From assembly GCA_963691815.1 (NCBI GenBank), contig OY829650.1, forward strand, positions 4,645,093-4,709,092: a stretch of DNA of 64,000 nucleotides. The letters run 5' to 3'. The position numbers were made by a program, and so were the translations under genes. This DNA is from Echiichthys vipera (Eukaryota; Chordata; Actinopteri; Perciformes; Trachinidae). Shown here in pieces: positions 11,691-51,970 of this stretch. How positions within the stretch are numbered: position 1 is the first letter of the stretch; each line of letters opens with the position of its first letter. The notes beneath the pieces are model-generated. The model saw nothing but the letters and a program-made list of their open reading frames with translations. It did no database searches and was not told the origin of the DNA.

Positions 11691-12710
11691 TTGTTAATGT
11701 GATCGTTATTCATTTTACAGCATTTTACTTGTTACTCGGTCGCGGCTAGGGAGTACGTGAGCATGTGGTCGCGAGCAACAGGATGCTGCTAACTGCAGTT
11801 CACTAACGGCCACCGGTGTCGCTAACAACAAGAGTTACACAGAGAACCTTTAAGCCTGATTAAAGTCGTGTTGCCCATTTGTTTTGGGGTTGCTTGGCAC
11901 GATGTAAAAAAAAAGAAAAAAGGCAACCAATGGAAACAATTTGAACATTTAATTCAAACAAGAACCAGAAAACAGTGGAATATATCTGCCCATTTCCAAA
12001 CGTTATTAACTAGGTGTGTCTTTATTTTTACCATTCAAAATAAATATTAACTAAATCACAATATAAACATTGTTTTGAATCCTTCAAAATAGTTTTAAAT
12101 CTATCAAAATACCCCCAACAAAATATACAGTACATTATGATAAAACAGTCACATGTGCCAACCAACCACGCTCACCTTTGACCAAAACTTTGTGATACAA
12201 TTATTTCATCTGCCATCACAGACTTTACATGACAAGAGAGCAAACACACACACACACACAGATAAAACCTGTGTGCGAACTCACCCCGATCTCCCCTTCT
12301 TTGAGCTGCAGAGTATTTCCATTTAATGCTTCTTCAAGATATTCCTTCACATTTTACGCTGCACTCTCTCTTTAGTATTCTTGTTTTTACCTTTTTATTT
12401 GACTCTTTTATGTGTCTTTACACATCGACACATGAAACAATTGTCTTTTGTTTCTTTTATGTTTTGCCTTTAAAGCACTTTCAAGGGTTGATGAAAGAGC
12501 CAATCATCTCGCCGGGTATCTATACTTCATTACAGTTCAAAGGGAAATCATGCTCTTTCACTGCAGTGGCTTTCTGCTTATGTACAACTTCAAGGCATTT
12601 GTTCTTTACTTGAAGATTAACATTTTGTGCAACTCGCTGCATTTCAGAGGGAAATACAGTATTTTTTTACTCCACTGTACTGCTACTTATTTGCTATCAC
12701 CTACTAAATT
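11691..12710. other. A/T-rich gene-free stretch
   Basis: Low-complexity A/T-rich DNA with a short CA tract at about 12245-12260. Open frames here are ordinary chance frames. Confidence 0.5.
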
Positions 12711-12969
12711 CATTCATTCATCTTCAACCGCTTGTCCCTGTCGGGGTCGCGGGGGGCTGGAGCCGATCCCAGCTGACATCGGGCATGAGGCGGGGTACAC
12801 CCTGGACAGGACGCCAGTCTATCACAGGGCACATAGAGACGAACAGAGACAGACAACCATTCACACCTACGGGTGATTTAGAGTCATCAATGAACCGAAC
12901 ACCTGCACGTCTTTGGACTGTGGGAGGAAACCGGAGAACCCGGAGAAAACCCACGCAGACACGGGGAGA
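12711..12969 (-). mobile_element. SINE (V-SINE-like), truncated
   Basis: Reverse-strand copy of the family. The tail (ATTC repeats) is at 12711 and homology ends in the conserved body near ACGCAGACACGGGGAG. No tRNA head. Confidence 0.85.
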
Positions 12970-13076
12970 ATTGAATACAGTACATTGCTAATTCCAACAG
13001 TACACATAAAGCAACAGTATATGCTGCTTACATTTGAGTACATCAGTAATGCCAATCCAGCAATATAACATACATT

Positions 13077-13592
<516 letters not shown>

Positions 13593-14007
13593 AATACTTA
13601 TCATTTTGATATTTTTACTTTTCTGATACTACTTCTGTACTGAAGTAGAGGTTTTGAATAAATGTATTTTATTTGGGGGATTTAACTTTAAAGTGTACAT
13701 TGCAACTTTTAATTTAGCAAATAGTCTGAATATACGTCTGTTCTGATGCATGAGTTGTATTAAAAAACACTCAAATGGGTGTTTTTTGCGATAGTTAGTC
13801 TTAAAAAATCTGAATATTTTTTACATTTCCGCACCAAACAGATGTGACGCCCTGTAAAACATAAAATACCTCATGATGAAGCACCGTAGTCATGATAATT
13901 ACTGAAATTAATATCTCTTCGGTCCACTTTTCCCCTCAAATGAAGCCAAATGATGGAGAGACCCTATAATCACATCGGTCCTCTCTTCAAGAGGTGTCAA
14001 AATAAAC

Positions 14008-14008
<1 letters not shown>
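13593..14008. other. Unannotated intergenic stretch
   Basis: A/T-rich DNA with no supported feature. Confidence 0.5.

Positions 14009-14089
<81 letters not shown>
14009..14089. repeat. (CA)n microsatellite
   Basis: About 40 uninterrupted CA units. Confidence 0.95.
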
Positions 14090-14090
<1 letters not shown>

Positions 14091-14149
14091 CTGCACCACA
14101 CCAAATAATACTGCTTCCATTCACAGCATGCAGGATTGTCTTTGCTCCT

Positions 14150-14235
<86 letters not shown>
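14150..14235. repeat. (CA)n microsatellite
   Basis: Almost pure CA with one G and one T interruption. It directly precedes a block of about 100 bp that is repeated at 16.7 kb. Confidence 0.93.
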
Positions 14236-14238
<3 letters not shown>

Positions 14239-14336
14239 GAAATATATAAGGATGTGGATCAATTCAAGATGAATGTTCTATATTTTTTAATAAAGTAAAA
14301 GCATCTGTAATTAATAACGGATTATGATCATGGTAT

Positions 14337-14338
<2 letters not shown>
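14236..14338 (+). repeat. About 100-bp block between CA arrays, repeated at 16684-16790
   Basis: Starts GAAATATATAAGGAT and ends GATTATGATCATGGTAT. The second copy, about 2.45 kb downstream, differs by a few substitutions and small indels and also lies between CA arrays. Confidence 0.8.
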
Positions 14339-14372
<34 letters not shown>

Positions 14373-14887
14373 ACACCACGACCATACCCAGTACATTTGG
14401 AGGGTCGCTTCTACCCGCTAATTGCCTGCAGCAATTATTGTCACACACTCTTCCATCATGGATCCCAATTCGGAAATAGTGATGAGATGATGGTGAGAAA
14501 AACAGTTTCGACTGTGTCTGCAAATTGATTCCGTTTGAAATGAATAAACATCAACTCTGCAAGACTTCCCCCCATTTGCATACTGAGTGGAGGAGAGGCC
14601 CATTCGCCCTTTTCCTGCCGGCTGCAGAATTAGCTTTACAACTGAGCGCGCCGCCTCTTATTACCATCATTATCAGCATCAGCATAACAGTGGCCGTGAA
14701 GGCACCATGCGTGCGTTTTGTTGCTCTGTCAGACTCCGAGAGTTCCTCTAAGAGTTACATCCTGCGTTTAAGTAATATGCAGGGACCCTGGAGATCACAG
14801 TCCCCTGCAGTAGTGGATGCACTTCAGCTCTCTCCATCTGATTCTTTTGGTTTTTGGGGCGTAAAAGATCAAATGAGTGCGTCGCCT

Positions 14888-15103
14888 CCCTTGGCAATTC
14901 GGGTCCTGGAGAGCCACTGTCCTGCGTGTTTTAGGGTTTTCTCTGCTCCAACACACCTGATTCTAATGATCTGCTCGTTATCAAGCAGCTGATGCTCGTC
15001 ACAGTTTGATTATTGTTAGACTCAGGTGTGTCAGGGTAGAGAGAAACCAAAAAACATGCAGGACAGTGGCCCCTCCAGGACCGGAATCGCCCACCCCCTG
15101 CTT
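14888..15103. mobile_element. Palindromic MITE (hAT-like fish type)
   Basis: The two halves are imperfect reverse complements. The left has GGTCCTGGAGAGCCACTGTC then GTTTTAGGGTTTTCTCTGC; the right has ACATGCAGGACAGTGGCCCC and TCCAGGACCGGAATCG. A second member lies at 54.38 kb. Non-coding. Confidence 0.7.
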
Positions 15104-15745
15104 TATTATTAGATGTCTGCGCACGATAGAATAACCTGCGCGCACACAGTTGCGGAATGCGACAGGAAACGCGCAGTTACAACCAGAGTCGGTATCGGGG
15201 TCTTATCTGAAGAATTAGTCAGGAATAATTGGCTCTTTGAGATGCTTTTCCAGCAAATGCATAGAAGATGGAGCGGAGGTCATGCTCTGCAGGGTTTGGT
15301 CTATGAGCCACACGAGGGTGTTAGAGGTTGGAGTGATTCGCTGAGTCAAAATGCATGCGCGCTCCAGATAATGCGCGAGGGGGAAATAATTTGCTCTCTA
15401 TGCATTGGCTTAATTTAAGTTAATGTGGATATCAGAGGGTTTTTATTGTTGTAGTCTCTCTCTGACTACAAAATAAAGCATTGTTACTGTATTTATGTAG
15501 AAAATGTCCCATAATAAAGCCTCTAGAGGTGTATAGTGCTAAAAACAAAGTCATAAAAAGTCACAATAAAAAGCACAATCGAATCGGGACAAAAGCACGT
15601 GAACCAGACCTCCAAAATAAGACAGACCTCCAAAATAAGACACTTCCTATTTTACTTTTTTTTTAGCAAATCCAACTAAGTCTAGTTATAAAAGTGAAAC
15701 ATGTCATGCTTAGTTAGTGCACTGAGCTTGCGATGAGGAACAGGT

Positions 15746-15833
<88 letters not shown>

Positions 15834-15834
15834 C
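15746..15834. repeat. (TG)n microsatellite
   Basis: More than 40 uninterrupted TG units. Confidence 0.95.
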
Positions 15835-15930
15835 ATAAAAGAGAGAAGCACATCTGCCAGGCTTATCATACAGCTCTCACTGGCTGAATATTCACACCTC
15901 TCAGTTCGACCAGCAAACAGGATGCGGTCC

Positions 15931-15980
<50 letters not shown>
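15931..15980. repeat. (TG)n microsatellite
   Basis: About 20 TG units ending in CGCGCG. Confidence 0.9.
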
Positions 15981-16364
15981 CTGTGGAGTCAGACAGACAG
16001 ATTAAGTTGGGTGGAGGTGGAGGGTGGAGGTGGAGGGGGGCTGATACTGTTAAACAACCCGCATTTATGACCTGCAAGCCGGGGGCGTCTGACAAACAAG
16101 AGCAAATACACAGCAGCGCGGTGTCGGTGGGTGAGGGATCCGTATGTGTGTGTGTCCATTCAGCTGCACCATTATGGATGATTTACACACACACACGCAC
16201 ACACACACACACACACACACGGTCCCTTTGCATGCATTAGAGGATATTTCGATAATGTTCTTTTAATGATGTCACATTTGGGGCTGTAAAAATGTGTTGC
16301 ATCCATGCCAGCAGTGTTTCATATCAGGCTCATATTGTTATCCTCAGGGAGGGTCCTGGAATGC

Positions 16365-16365
<1 letters not shown>

Positions 16366-16407
<42 letters not shown>

Positions 16408-16413
16408 ACACAT
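16366..16413. repeat. (CA)n microsatellite
   Basis: About 23 CA units. Confidence 0.9.
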
Positions 16414-16582
16414 ATGCATGTATATATGTATATAAAAGGGAACATTGCCTCTGCTTCTAATTGAAACCTGGTCAGAAATCCACGGTCAGTCGATTTTATT
16501 GGGCTGCGTAATGATTCTTGGCATTTTAGAGATGACTTCAGAGCTCGTTCTCACTCTTTATTTTCCTCTAATCCTTCTCTCT

Positions 16583-16583
<1 letters not shown>

Positions 16584-16639
<56 letters not shown>

Positions 16640-16666
16640 CACACGCACACACACACACACACACAT
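16584..16666. repeat. (CA)n microsatellite
   Basis: About 40 CA units with few interruptions, just before the second copy of the block at 14236. Confidence 0.93.
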
Positions 16667-16683
16667 CTTGACTTAAAACAGAA

Positions 16684-16790
16684 ACAGTGAAATATATAAG
16701 GATATGGATCAAATCAAGATGAATGTTCTATTTTTGTAATAAAGTAAAAGCATGTGTAATTAATAAGGGATTATGATCATGGTATATATA
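16684..16790 (+). repeat. Second copy of the block at 14236-14338
   Basis: Same start (GAAATATATAAGGAT) and same end (GATTATGATCATGGTAT) as the first copy, followed by TA repeats and a further CA array. Confidence 0.8.
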
Positions 16791-17330
16791 TAAACTCACG
16801 TCACACACACGCACACACACACACACACACTGGAGCTCAGTGGAGTCTTTTCAACACAGTTCAATTCAACAACACGGTGACAGACTCAAAGTGCTTTACA
16901 CAGAACATCAAAAGCATGGGGAAGAAACGACGGTCAAGTGAAATGATTGCAACTTTAATAAGAGTGTTAAAAAACATAAAACATAAAATAACATTTGAGT
17001 GATGTAAGCAAAAGACCATTGAAAGCATTGAGTGTCCATTCGACTCACATGTGCATCAAACGCCTCATTTCACTGGGAATCATCTCAGTGCGTGTTGGAT
17101 TCAATAGCCTGCAGTAAAATACATGCATGTCCCATTAAAATGTAAGATAAGATGTTCATGAATAGTTCTGTTTTCCAATCATCTTGGTTTTGTTTTGTTT
17201 TGCCTGAACTTCATAAGAGAATCTGTCAATTCTGTGTTGTGTGCTCTCCAGTAAAGTTAAAACAGCACGTACTGCTACTTAAGGCGTTTCCCACAAATCC
17301 CTAAGGAATACTCTTGAATTCGGCTTATTA

Positions 17331-17492
17331 TTGTATTATTATTATTATTATTATTATTCATTCATTCATTCATCTTCAACCGCTTATCCCGGGGTCGGGG
17401 TCGCGGGGGGTGAGGGGTGCTGGAGCCGATCCCAGCTAACATCGGGCGTGAGGCGGGGTCCACCCTGGACAGGACACCAGTCTATCACAAGG

Positions 17493-17525
<33 letters not shown>
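17331..17525 (-). mobile_element. SINE (V-SINE-like) fragment inside an (ATT)n microsatellite
   Basis: Only the 3' part of the SINE (17359-17493, reverse orientation) is present. ATT/TTA trinucleotide repeats lie directly on both sides, as if the SINE inserted into a microsatellite or the repeats grew at its ends. Confidence 0.8.
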
Positions 17526-17526
<1 letters not shown>

Positions 17527-18285
17527 TTTAATTATCTCTGTCATTCCCAGGGGACAGCTTTCACTAAAAACAGCATAAAGCCCAGAGCAGAGTGGACACT
17601 ACTGCACATCTGAGACTGAAACGTGGATCGATTGCGTGAGTTTGAGAAATGACCTCTTGTGCAGGACTGCTCTTGACCCGCACTTTTATTTTCCACGCAC
17701 CGTCCTGTGAAGGAGAAGTCGGGAGCCCTCCCACCAGGCTGCACGGAGGGTCTCCAAACATGCGCTGGACGCCTGCAATACACAAAGCCCCCTCGTCCCG
17801 CTGCTGCTGCGGGTTTTGTTAGCTCCAATAGACAATTTGCCCTCCAGTCTGCCTAATGAATGACCGTGTGCAGCGCATAAGAACAGTGTCGCTTATCACT
17901 CTATGATGAAGTGCGAACGGGCCATCATCGACTCCTATTGCTGCTCCGGGAGGGAGGGAGGGAGGGAGAGACGGGGGGAGGAGGGGTGAGGTGGCGTGAA
18001 TCTCCACACCCGGATGGAAGTGGCTCCCACAGGCCCCATAACGTGACAGATGCATTCAAATAACACCTTGCGCTCCCACCTTGGCTTGCACTTTTGGCAC
18101 AGAACCCAATTACATTTAGCACCTTTTTTTAAGTGGAAAGACAGAGTTTTAGGGTCTCTGGGCTGCGATTAGAGGGTCATGGAGATGTTTAAATGAAATA
18201 CAGTGAAGTGCACAGCTGGGTTTACCTCTTGGTGGGGGTTAGAGCATCTACTTTCACTTTAAAAGCCACTGTTGTGAGAGTTAGC
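17526..18285. other. Apparently single-copy island upstream of chordin
   Basis: No repeat family or gene is recognised. Mixed-composition DNA with a GGGA-rich tract at about 17948-17985. It is one of the few non-repetitive stretches in the 13 kb upstream of chordin, so it could hold distal regulatory sequence; no motif proves it. Confidence 0.3.
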
Positions 18286-18308
18286 CTGTGAATGTTCTCA
18301 TTCGTCCA

Positions 18309-18612
18309 GGTCGTCGTTATCCTCAAAGCAATTTCAGTCCAAAGCAACTGGACTTGGTTATTCTTCTAGGAAGACGTTTCACCTCTCATCCAAGAGGCTT
18401 CATCAGTTCATGTACACATCTGACCAGACTGAGACCAGTCCCAGCCTGGTCCTGGTCCTGGTCCAGTTCCAGCCTGGTCCTGGTCCTGGTCCAGTCCCAG
18501 CCTGGTCAGATGTGTACATGAACTGATGAAGCCTCTTGGATGAGAGGTGAAACGTCTTCCTAGACAAAGAACCAAGTCCAGTTGCTTTTGACTGAAACTG
18601 CTTTGAGGACTG
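18309..18612. repeat. Long palindrome with arms of about 105 bp around a CTGGTC-repeat spacer
   Basis: The left arm (18320-18427, with AGGAAGACGTTTCACCTCTC) is the near-perfect reverse complement of the right arm (18504-18612, with GAGAGGTGAAACGTCTTCCT). The roughly 75-bp spacer is made of CTGGTCCTGGTCCAG-type repeats. The arm sequence resembles a dispersed fish repeat; the element class is uncertain. Confidence 0.8.
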
Positions 18613-19555
18613 TTGTGAGCGTGTTCCCCGTGTAACAAAGGGAGGTTCATAGAGGACAGCGTGTGCAGTGAGCAGCCAGTGCATGTCCTTATCAAACACC
18701 CCCAAATCAATCACGCCCCTTGTTCCAAACATTTCAGCCCAGTAATAAGCCTTGACTTATGCTGAACTCTGCAAAAATAAATCAGCCATGAGCACCACTA
18801 CAGTAATGTAAACTTGAGCCACAGAGCGGTTTGTTGGGGCCCCCGGGGGACCACTATTACGAGGAGCCTGACTGTTGCTCAACTGCTGTGTTTTGTTTGA
18901 TGGGAACCTTTCCCAGATCTAAATAGGCTCTAATAAATTCCACTTGTTGTTCGCTGTTGTGAAGCTCCACACTGGCCCTTTTTAAGAAAGATTTGAGGTT
19001 AAACAGCTTTTGGCACCTGCATCCACGCGCAGAGGTCATAATAAATGGGGTTTTTAAGGAGACTCGTCCAGGTAAAGCGTCCAAAGCGAGCCAAGAGAAA
19101 TAGTCTGAGGTGTAGAAAGAGAGGACAGGGGTCTGCAGATGGCCAGGACACACTGGAATGGGTTGCTGTGAGGTATTCCAACCATTTTCATTTGTTTCTG
19201 TTAAGTCACTTAGGTGTAGGCTCCAAACACACGTGGAAAAATAGACGGTGCAGCTCAGCCACGGCAGCAGACACTCACGCATTCCTTACTGTACATGATG
19301 TGGAGCTTCACACAGTCGTGCCCCAGCGGTGTCAACGCGCGGCACCCCCCAACAGACTGCAGAGGCTCTAGGTGTTATCGCTGCTACAGAGGGAACATCA
19401 GCATCAAGAGCATCTGTCTGTGTGGAGGCCATATGACAAACAAAGCACCTAAATAAGTAAATAAACAAATAAATGAATATGAAGATGAGGATGTGAGGCC
19501 TGCTGTCTGGGTCACTCTTGTAAAGGAGGGTTTTTAATGTCAGTGAGGCTGTTCA
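18613..19555. other. Unannotated intergenic stretch
   Basis: Mostly single-copy looking, without coding or repeat signals that I can support. Confidence 0.45.
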
Positions 19556-20090
19556 GGGTAAAATGTAATATAATAGAAATAAATTAATACAAAATGATAA
19601 CAACAAATATAAAAAAGACAAATAAATAAATAAATAAAATAAAAATAAAAAAGATAAATGATAAAATAAAATACAATTAAAAATAAAAAGATAAATACAA
19701 AATATAAATAAATAAATAATAAAAATAAAAAAGGTAAAATAAAAAAGATAATAAAATGAAATAAAATATAATAAAAAGAAAAAGGATAAATAATAAAATA
19801 AAATAAAATATAATTAAGAATAAAACGACAAATAATTCTAACAAAAAGATAAATAATAAAATAAATTAAAAAATAATACAAATAAAAAGATAAATAAATA
19901 AAATAAAAAGATAAATAATAAATAAATAAAAATAAGAAAGACAAATAAAAACCCATACAAAATTATAAAAGAAAATTAAACACAAAATAAGTGAGCGTTT
20001 GGTGCCAATGATTGGCCACCACCATAATAAAAACATACAATAAATAAATAAAATAAAGATACACGTAAAAATAAAAATATATATAACTGA
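19556..20090. repeat. A-rich low-complexity tract (AAATA/AAAAT type)
   Basis: About 0.5 kb of degenerate AAATA, AAAT and AAAGATA units. The 138-aa minus-strand frame (19540-19956) rich in Phe, Tyr and Ile is a by-product. Confidence 0.9.
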
Positions 20091-20645
20091 GTTTGCATCT
20101 TACACTACTTACATCACTTACAAATGAGCTGAATAAGACAAACTGGCAAAACCAAGAGAGTAATCCAAGAAATCCAAACCATGAAAACCAAAACAACTGT
20201 TAAGTGACTCCAGAATAATATTTACAGGCTCTGCTGATCCACAGCTCTACTCCCAACTAATCATGTTCTGTTCCTGCCATGGTAAATGCACCATGGCACT
20301 GAAATAACCTACTTTTAAATCAATAAAAAAGGGGACAATTACAGTGGGAAGTATTTGTTTAAGCACAAAAACACACAAATAGAGGCGTGATAACAGCCTG
20401 CTCCCTGGTTCACTTTGTCTCCAGAGCTTGTTGGTGTAAAAACAGACTTATGAAAAGTTTTTGGCAGCCTGGCCTGTGCAGGGAATCACATGCAGGCTCC
20501 TTTTTCCATATCTTAAGCGTTAGTGAATTGATAGGGGCGTCAATGTCCGTTTCCCATCACCCACCCCCACCCATCATCTCTCCCTCCGCCTCCTCCTCCT
20601 CCTCCTCCAGGCCGGTGGCTGCTTCAAGCTGTCAGGGAAGGAGGC

Positions 20646-20652
20646 TATAAAA
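20646..20652 (+). promoter_or_regulatory. chrd: TATA box of chordin
   Basis: TATAAAA in GGAGGCTATAAAACCG, 266 bp upstream of the chordin ATG. Transcription would start near 20676. A CCTCC-rich tract lies just upstream (20590-20610). The predicted leader contains one minimal upstream ORF (ATG ACT TAA at 20731-20739). Confidence 0.7.
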
Positions 20653-20911
20653 CCGAGAGGGACGGGGCTGTGAGAAGGCTGCTGCTGCTGTGTGTGTGTG
20701 CGGAAAACCTCTGTCCTCACTGCAACCCGGATGACTTAAAACAGGACGCTCTCAAACGACTCACAACGGACACTTGGGCGTCAGGACACGTACACTTCTC
20801 TATACCAGGGTGTTCAAACAGTCGCTTTGAGTGGCTTCATAAAGTACCCGACACCGGAGTGTTTGAGGGGAAGTATATTTGTGGAGAGACATCCAGAGAG
20901 GGAGCTTTGGG

Positions 20912-48065
<27,154 letters not shown>

Positions 48066-48601
48066 TCTGTGGGGACCCACACGAGCAACGCTGAACCCTC
48101 CTCTACCCGATCCACCCGCCCCCCTCCCTGATGGACCCACACCCAGAGCTGCACACTGGGTCCCACCTGCCCGCCCTCCCTCCCTCGTCCCTCCCTCCCT
48201 CCTCACACCCACCCTGTTGTCAGCTTCAGGATTGTAATGAACAGAGACGCAGCAGAGATGGAGACACAGTAAAACGAAAAACAGAAGTTTTCCAAAGACT
48301 CGTTAAATGGGACGAAGCTCCGAAGAGGAACAACCAGACTTTACAAACCTTTCTGCTTCCTGCCTTCCGATTTTTTGCTGGATTTTCTCATTTTTTTCAA
48401 GCTCAGTTTTTTCCAAAAACAGCCCGACGGGACCGAAGGTATATACGTAGAAGCAAACACAGCTGTTCAACGGGAGTCTCAGCTTTGTTTCAAAGGGGCA
48501 AACTTCGTAAGATTGTGCCACTTTGTATTTCACTGACAGGGCTTCGTTTTGAAGTACAGCCACAGCCACTGTAGCTCTCACCGCTGCTTAAATCTGTGCT
48601 C

Positions 48602-48633
<32 letters not shown>

Positions 48634-49495
48634 GTGTGTAGCTGAAGCTCACCCTGTCGGTCAGGCTCAATCATTCCCCCACAATCTGGCGTCCACGGTT
48701 TTTAGCATGGAGGTAAAGCCTTTGAGGTTTTGTGTGAAAAACAACTATTAAATTAATCCACAACTATTTTGCGTATTTTTTTAAGACACAAAAAAGTCAA
48801 AAAACGCAGATTTCAGCCTCTTAAATGTGAATATCATCCGGTTTCTTACCTCCTGTATGACAGTAGACGTTTAAGGACGCCGTCTTGAGCTTCGGGGAAA
48901 CACCGTTAGGACCATTTTATAGACCAAACATTGATCCATTCATCTTGAAAGTAATCGACAGGTTCAGATACAGTGGAAATAACCATTAGTTGCAGCCGTA
49001 GACTGTCAGAGAGAATCGCCACAGGACATCCTGAACAAACCGCCATTTTTAACTAGACGAGCTAACAGCAATAGCAACCGCACCCAGATATTAAAAAAGT
49101 AACTATGCTGTACAATTGACAGTAGAACAAATGACTAATTGATTAATCAAGGAAATAATGATTCATCAACAATGATGATAATGAAACACAGTGAGCTGCA
49201 GCGCTCTGTGTGAATGCATGAACGCACGGATGCACGCATGGACGTGGTTGCAGCTATCGCAGTCCTGTTTTTGTTGTTGTTGTTTGACCAGTAAAGCATC
49301 CATGTCGCGCAGACACAGTAGAATCATCCTGGGTGGAAAAGCTGTAGGTTTACTCAAAGTTTGAAACTTTCCACGGGAATCCTCAGGGTTTATCCGCGTG
49401 CAAACATTTGTAATGCACATATTTGAAATTACTCTTTCGACTCCGTCTGTTTGCGAGTAGAACTTAAACGGATTCTGTCGTTGAACAACGAAAAA
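48066..49495 (+). other. chrd: chrd 3' untranslated region, proximal part
   Basis: Directly follows the stop codon. Contains CCTCCCT-rich DNA at 48115-48210 and a TG microsatellite at 48602-48641. No AATAAA was found before 49507, so the transcript probably extends at least that far. Confidence 0.6.
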
Positions 49496-51970
49496 CACGA
49501 ATGTTAAATAAAATAAATTAGCGTAAACGCTGCTTCAATATTGCAAGATACACATAATCTGTGCATTCTTCTATCTGTGCAACAGAAGAATGTACGCTTA
49601 AATACAATTTATACATTTATAAATTATGTCCGGTTCATTCAAGTTTCCAACACTTTTGCAAAAAACAGAGCTAAAATCCCCCAAATTCCCCGAGTTTTCC
49701 ACCCCCTTGCAACCCTAAAAGTAAGGTTAAAAAGCTGTAAAATAAATGCATTAATACATAAAACAGTGTTGTCCCTTCAGCCAAATCAGTCCGGCAAAAA
49801 ACACGAATGTTAAATAAAATAAATGACCGTTGCATCGTTGCAGCAGCTCAAAAGCGCTGCTTTAATGTTGCAAGAGGCCCGTAATCTGTGCATGTGATAG
49901 AAGAATACACGGTTAAATACAGTTTATAAATGACCACAAAATGTCCGGTTCATTCCTGTGAATTCACGTTGAAAGTTTCCAAATGTTTTACATAAAAAAA
50001 GAGCTAAAAAGAGCTAAAATCCCCCAAATTCCCCCTCTGCAACCCTACAAAGTAAAGGTTAAAAAGCTGTAAAATCAATGCATTAATACATAAAACAGTG
50101 TTGTCCCTTCAGCCAAATCAGTCCGGCAAAAAACACAAACGTTAAATAAAATAAATTATTGTTGCAGCAGCTCAAAAGTGCTGCTTTAATGATGCAAGAT
50201 GCCCGTAATCTGTGCATGTGATAGAAGAATACACAGTTTATAAATGACCACAAAATGTCCGGTTCATTCCTGTTAATTCCTGTTGAAAGTTTCAACTCTT
50301 TTGCATAAAAAAAGAGCTAAAATCCCCCAAATTCCCTGAGCTATCCACCCCCTTGCAACTCTACAAATTAAAGGTTAAAAAGCTGTAAAATAAGTGCATT
50401 AATACATAAAACAGTGTTGTCCCCTTCAGCCAAATCAGTCCGGCAAAAAACACGAATGTTAAATAAAATAAATGACCATTACGTCGTTACAGCAGCTCAA
50501 AAGTGCTGCTTTAATGATGCAAGATGCCCGTAATCTGTGCATGTAATAGAAGAATGCACGGTTAAATACAGTTTATAAATTACCACAAAATGTCCGGTTC
50601 ACTCCTGTTAATTCCTGTTGAAAGTTTCCAAATGTTTTGCATAAAAAAAAAAGAGCTAAAATCCCCCAAATTCCCTGTCTGCAACCCTACAAAGTAAAGG
50701 TTAAAAAGCTGTCAAATCAATGCATTAATACATAAAACAGTGTTGCCCCTTCAGCCAAATCAGTCCGGCAAAAAACTTGAATGTTAAATAAAATAAATGA
50801 CCGCTACGTCGTTGCAGCAGCTCAAAAGCGCTGCTTTAATGTTGCAAGATGCCCGTAATCTGTGCATGTAATAGAAGAATACACGGTTAATTACAGTTTA
50901 TAAATAATCACAAAATGTCCGGTTCATTCCTGTTCATTCATGTTAAAAAGTTTCCAACTCTTTTGCAAAAGAAAGAGCTAAAAATCCTCTAAATTCCCTG
51001 AGTTTTCCACCCCCTTGCAACCCTAAAAGTAAGGTTAAAAAGCTGTAAAATAAATGCATTAATACATAAAACAGTGTTGTCCCTTCAGCCAAATCAGTCC
51101 GGCAAAAAACACAAATGTTAAATAAAATAAATGACCATTACGTCGTTACAGCAGCTCAAAGGTGCTGCTTTAATGTTGCAAGATGCCCGTAATCTGTGCA
51201 TGTGATAGAAGAATACACGGTTTATAAATTACCACAAAATGTCCGATTCATTCCTGTGAATTCATGTTGAAAGTTTCCAAATGTTTTGCAAAAAGAAAGA
51301 GCTAAAATCCCCCAAATTCCCTGAGCTCTCCACCCGTCTGCAACCCTACAAAGTAAAGGTTAAAAAGCTGTCAAATAAATGCATTAATACATAAAACAGT
51401 GTTGTCCCCTTCAGCCAAATCAGTCCGGCAAAAAACTTGAATGTTAAATAAAATAAATGACCATTACGTCGTTGCAGCAGCTCAAAAGCGCTGCTTTAAT
51501 GTTGCAAGATGCCCGTAATCTGTGCATGTGATAGAAGAATACACGGTTAAATACAGTTTATAAATTATCATAAATGTCCGGTTCATTCCTGTGAATTCAT
51601 GTTTAAAGTTTCCAACTCTTTTGCAAAAAAAAAAGAGCTAAAATCCCCCAAATTCCCTGTCTGCAACGAATGTTAAATAAAATAAATGATTGTTGCAGCA
51701 GCTCAAAAGCGCTGCTTTAATGATGCAAGATGCCCGTAATCTGTGCATGTGATAGAAGGATGCACGGTTAAATACAGTTTATAAATGACCACAAAATGTC
51801 CGGTTCATTCCTGTTAATTCATGTTGAAAGTTTCCAAATGTTTTGCATAAAAAAAAGAAGCTAAAATCCCCCAAATTCCCCGTCTGCAACCCTACAAAGT
51901 AAGGTTAAAAAGCTGTCAAATCAAAGCATTAATACATAAAACAGTGTTGTCCCCTTCAGCCAAATCCGGC
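49496..51970 (+). repeat. Satellite of about 8 units (about 305-335 bp) downstream of chordin
   Basis: Each unit carries TGTTAAATAAAATAAAT, CAGCAGCTCAAAAG, GCCCGTAATCTGTGCATG, AAATGTCCGGTTCATTCCTG, AGCTAAAATCCCCCAAATTC, AAGGTTAAAAAGCTGT and AACAGTGTTGTCCCTTCAGC. Unit anchors are near 49501, 49807, 50140, 50456, 50780, 51116, 51441 and 51669; the last unit is shortened. The copies look highly similar. Confidence 0.95.
49507..49517 (+). terminator. chrd: First AATAAA polyadenylation signals after chordin
   Basis: Two overlapping AATAAA hexamers within AAATAAAATAAAT, 1.44 kb after the stop. They belong to the first unit of the satellite, so similar hexamers recur in every unit. Confidence 0.4.

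Noticed and set aside
14525..14992. 155-aa ORF between CA arrays
   Set aside because: No recognisable domain, and its C-terminal part translates the palindromic MITE.
18288..18732. ORFs of 77-109 aa across the palindrome
   Set aside because: Both strands are open because the sequence is palindromic and the spacer is a CTGGTC repeat.
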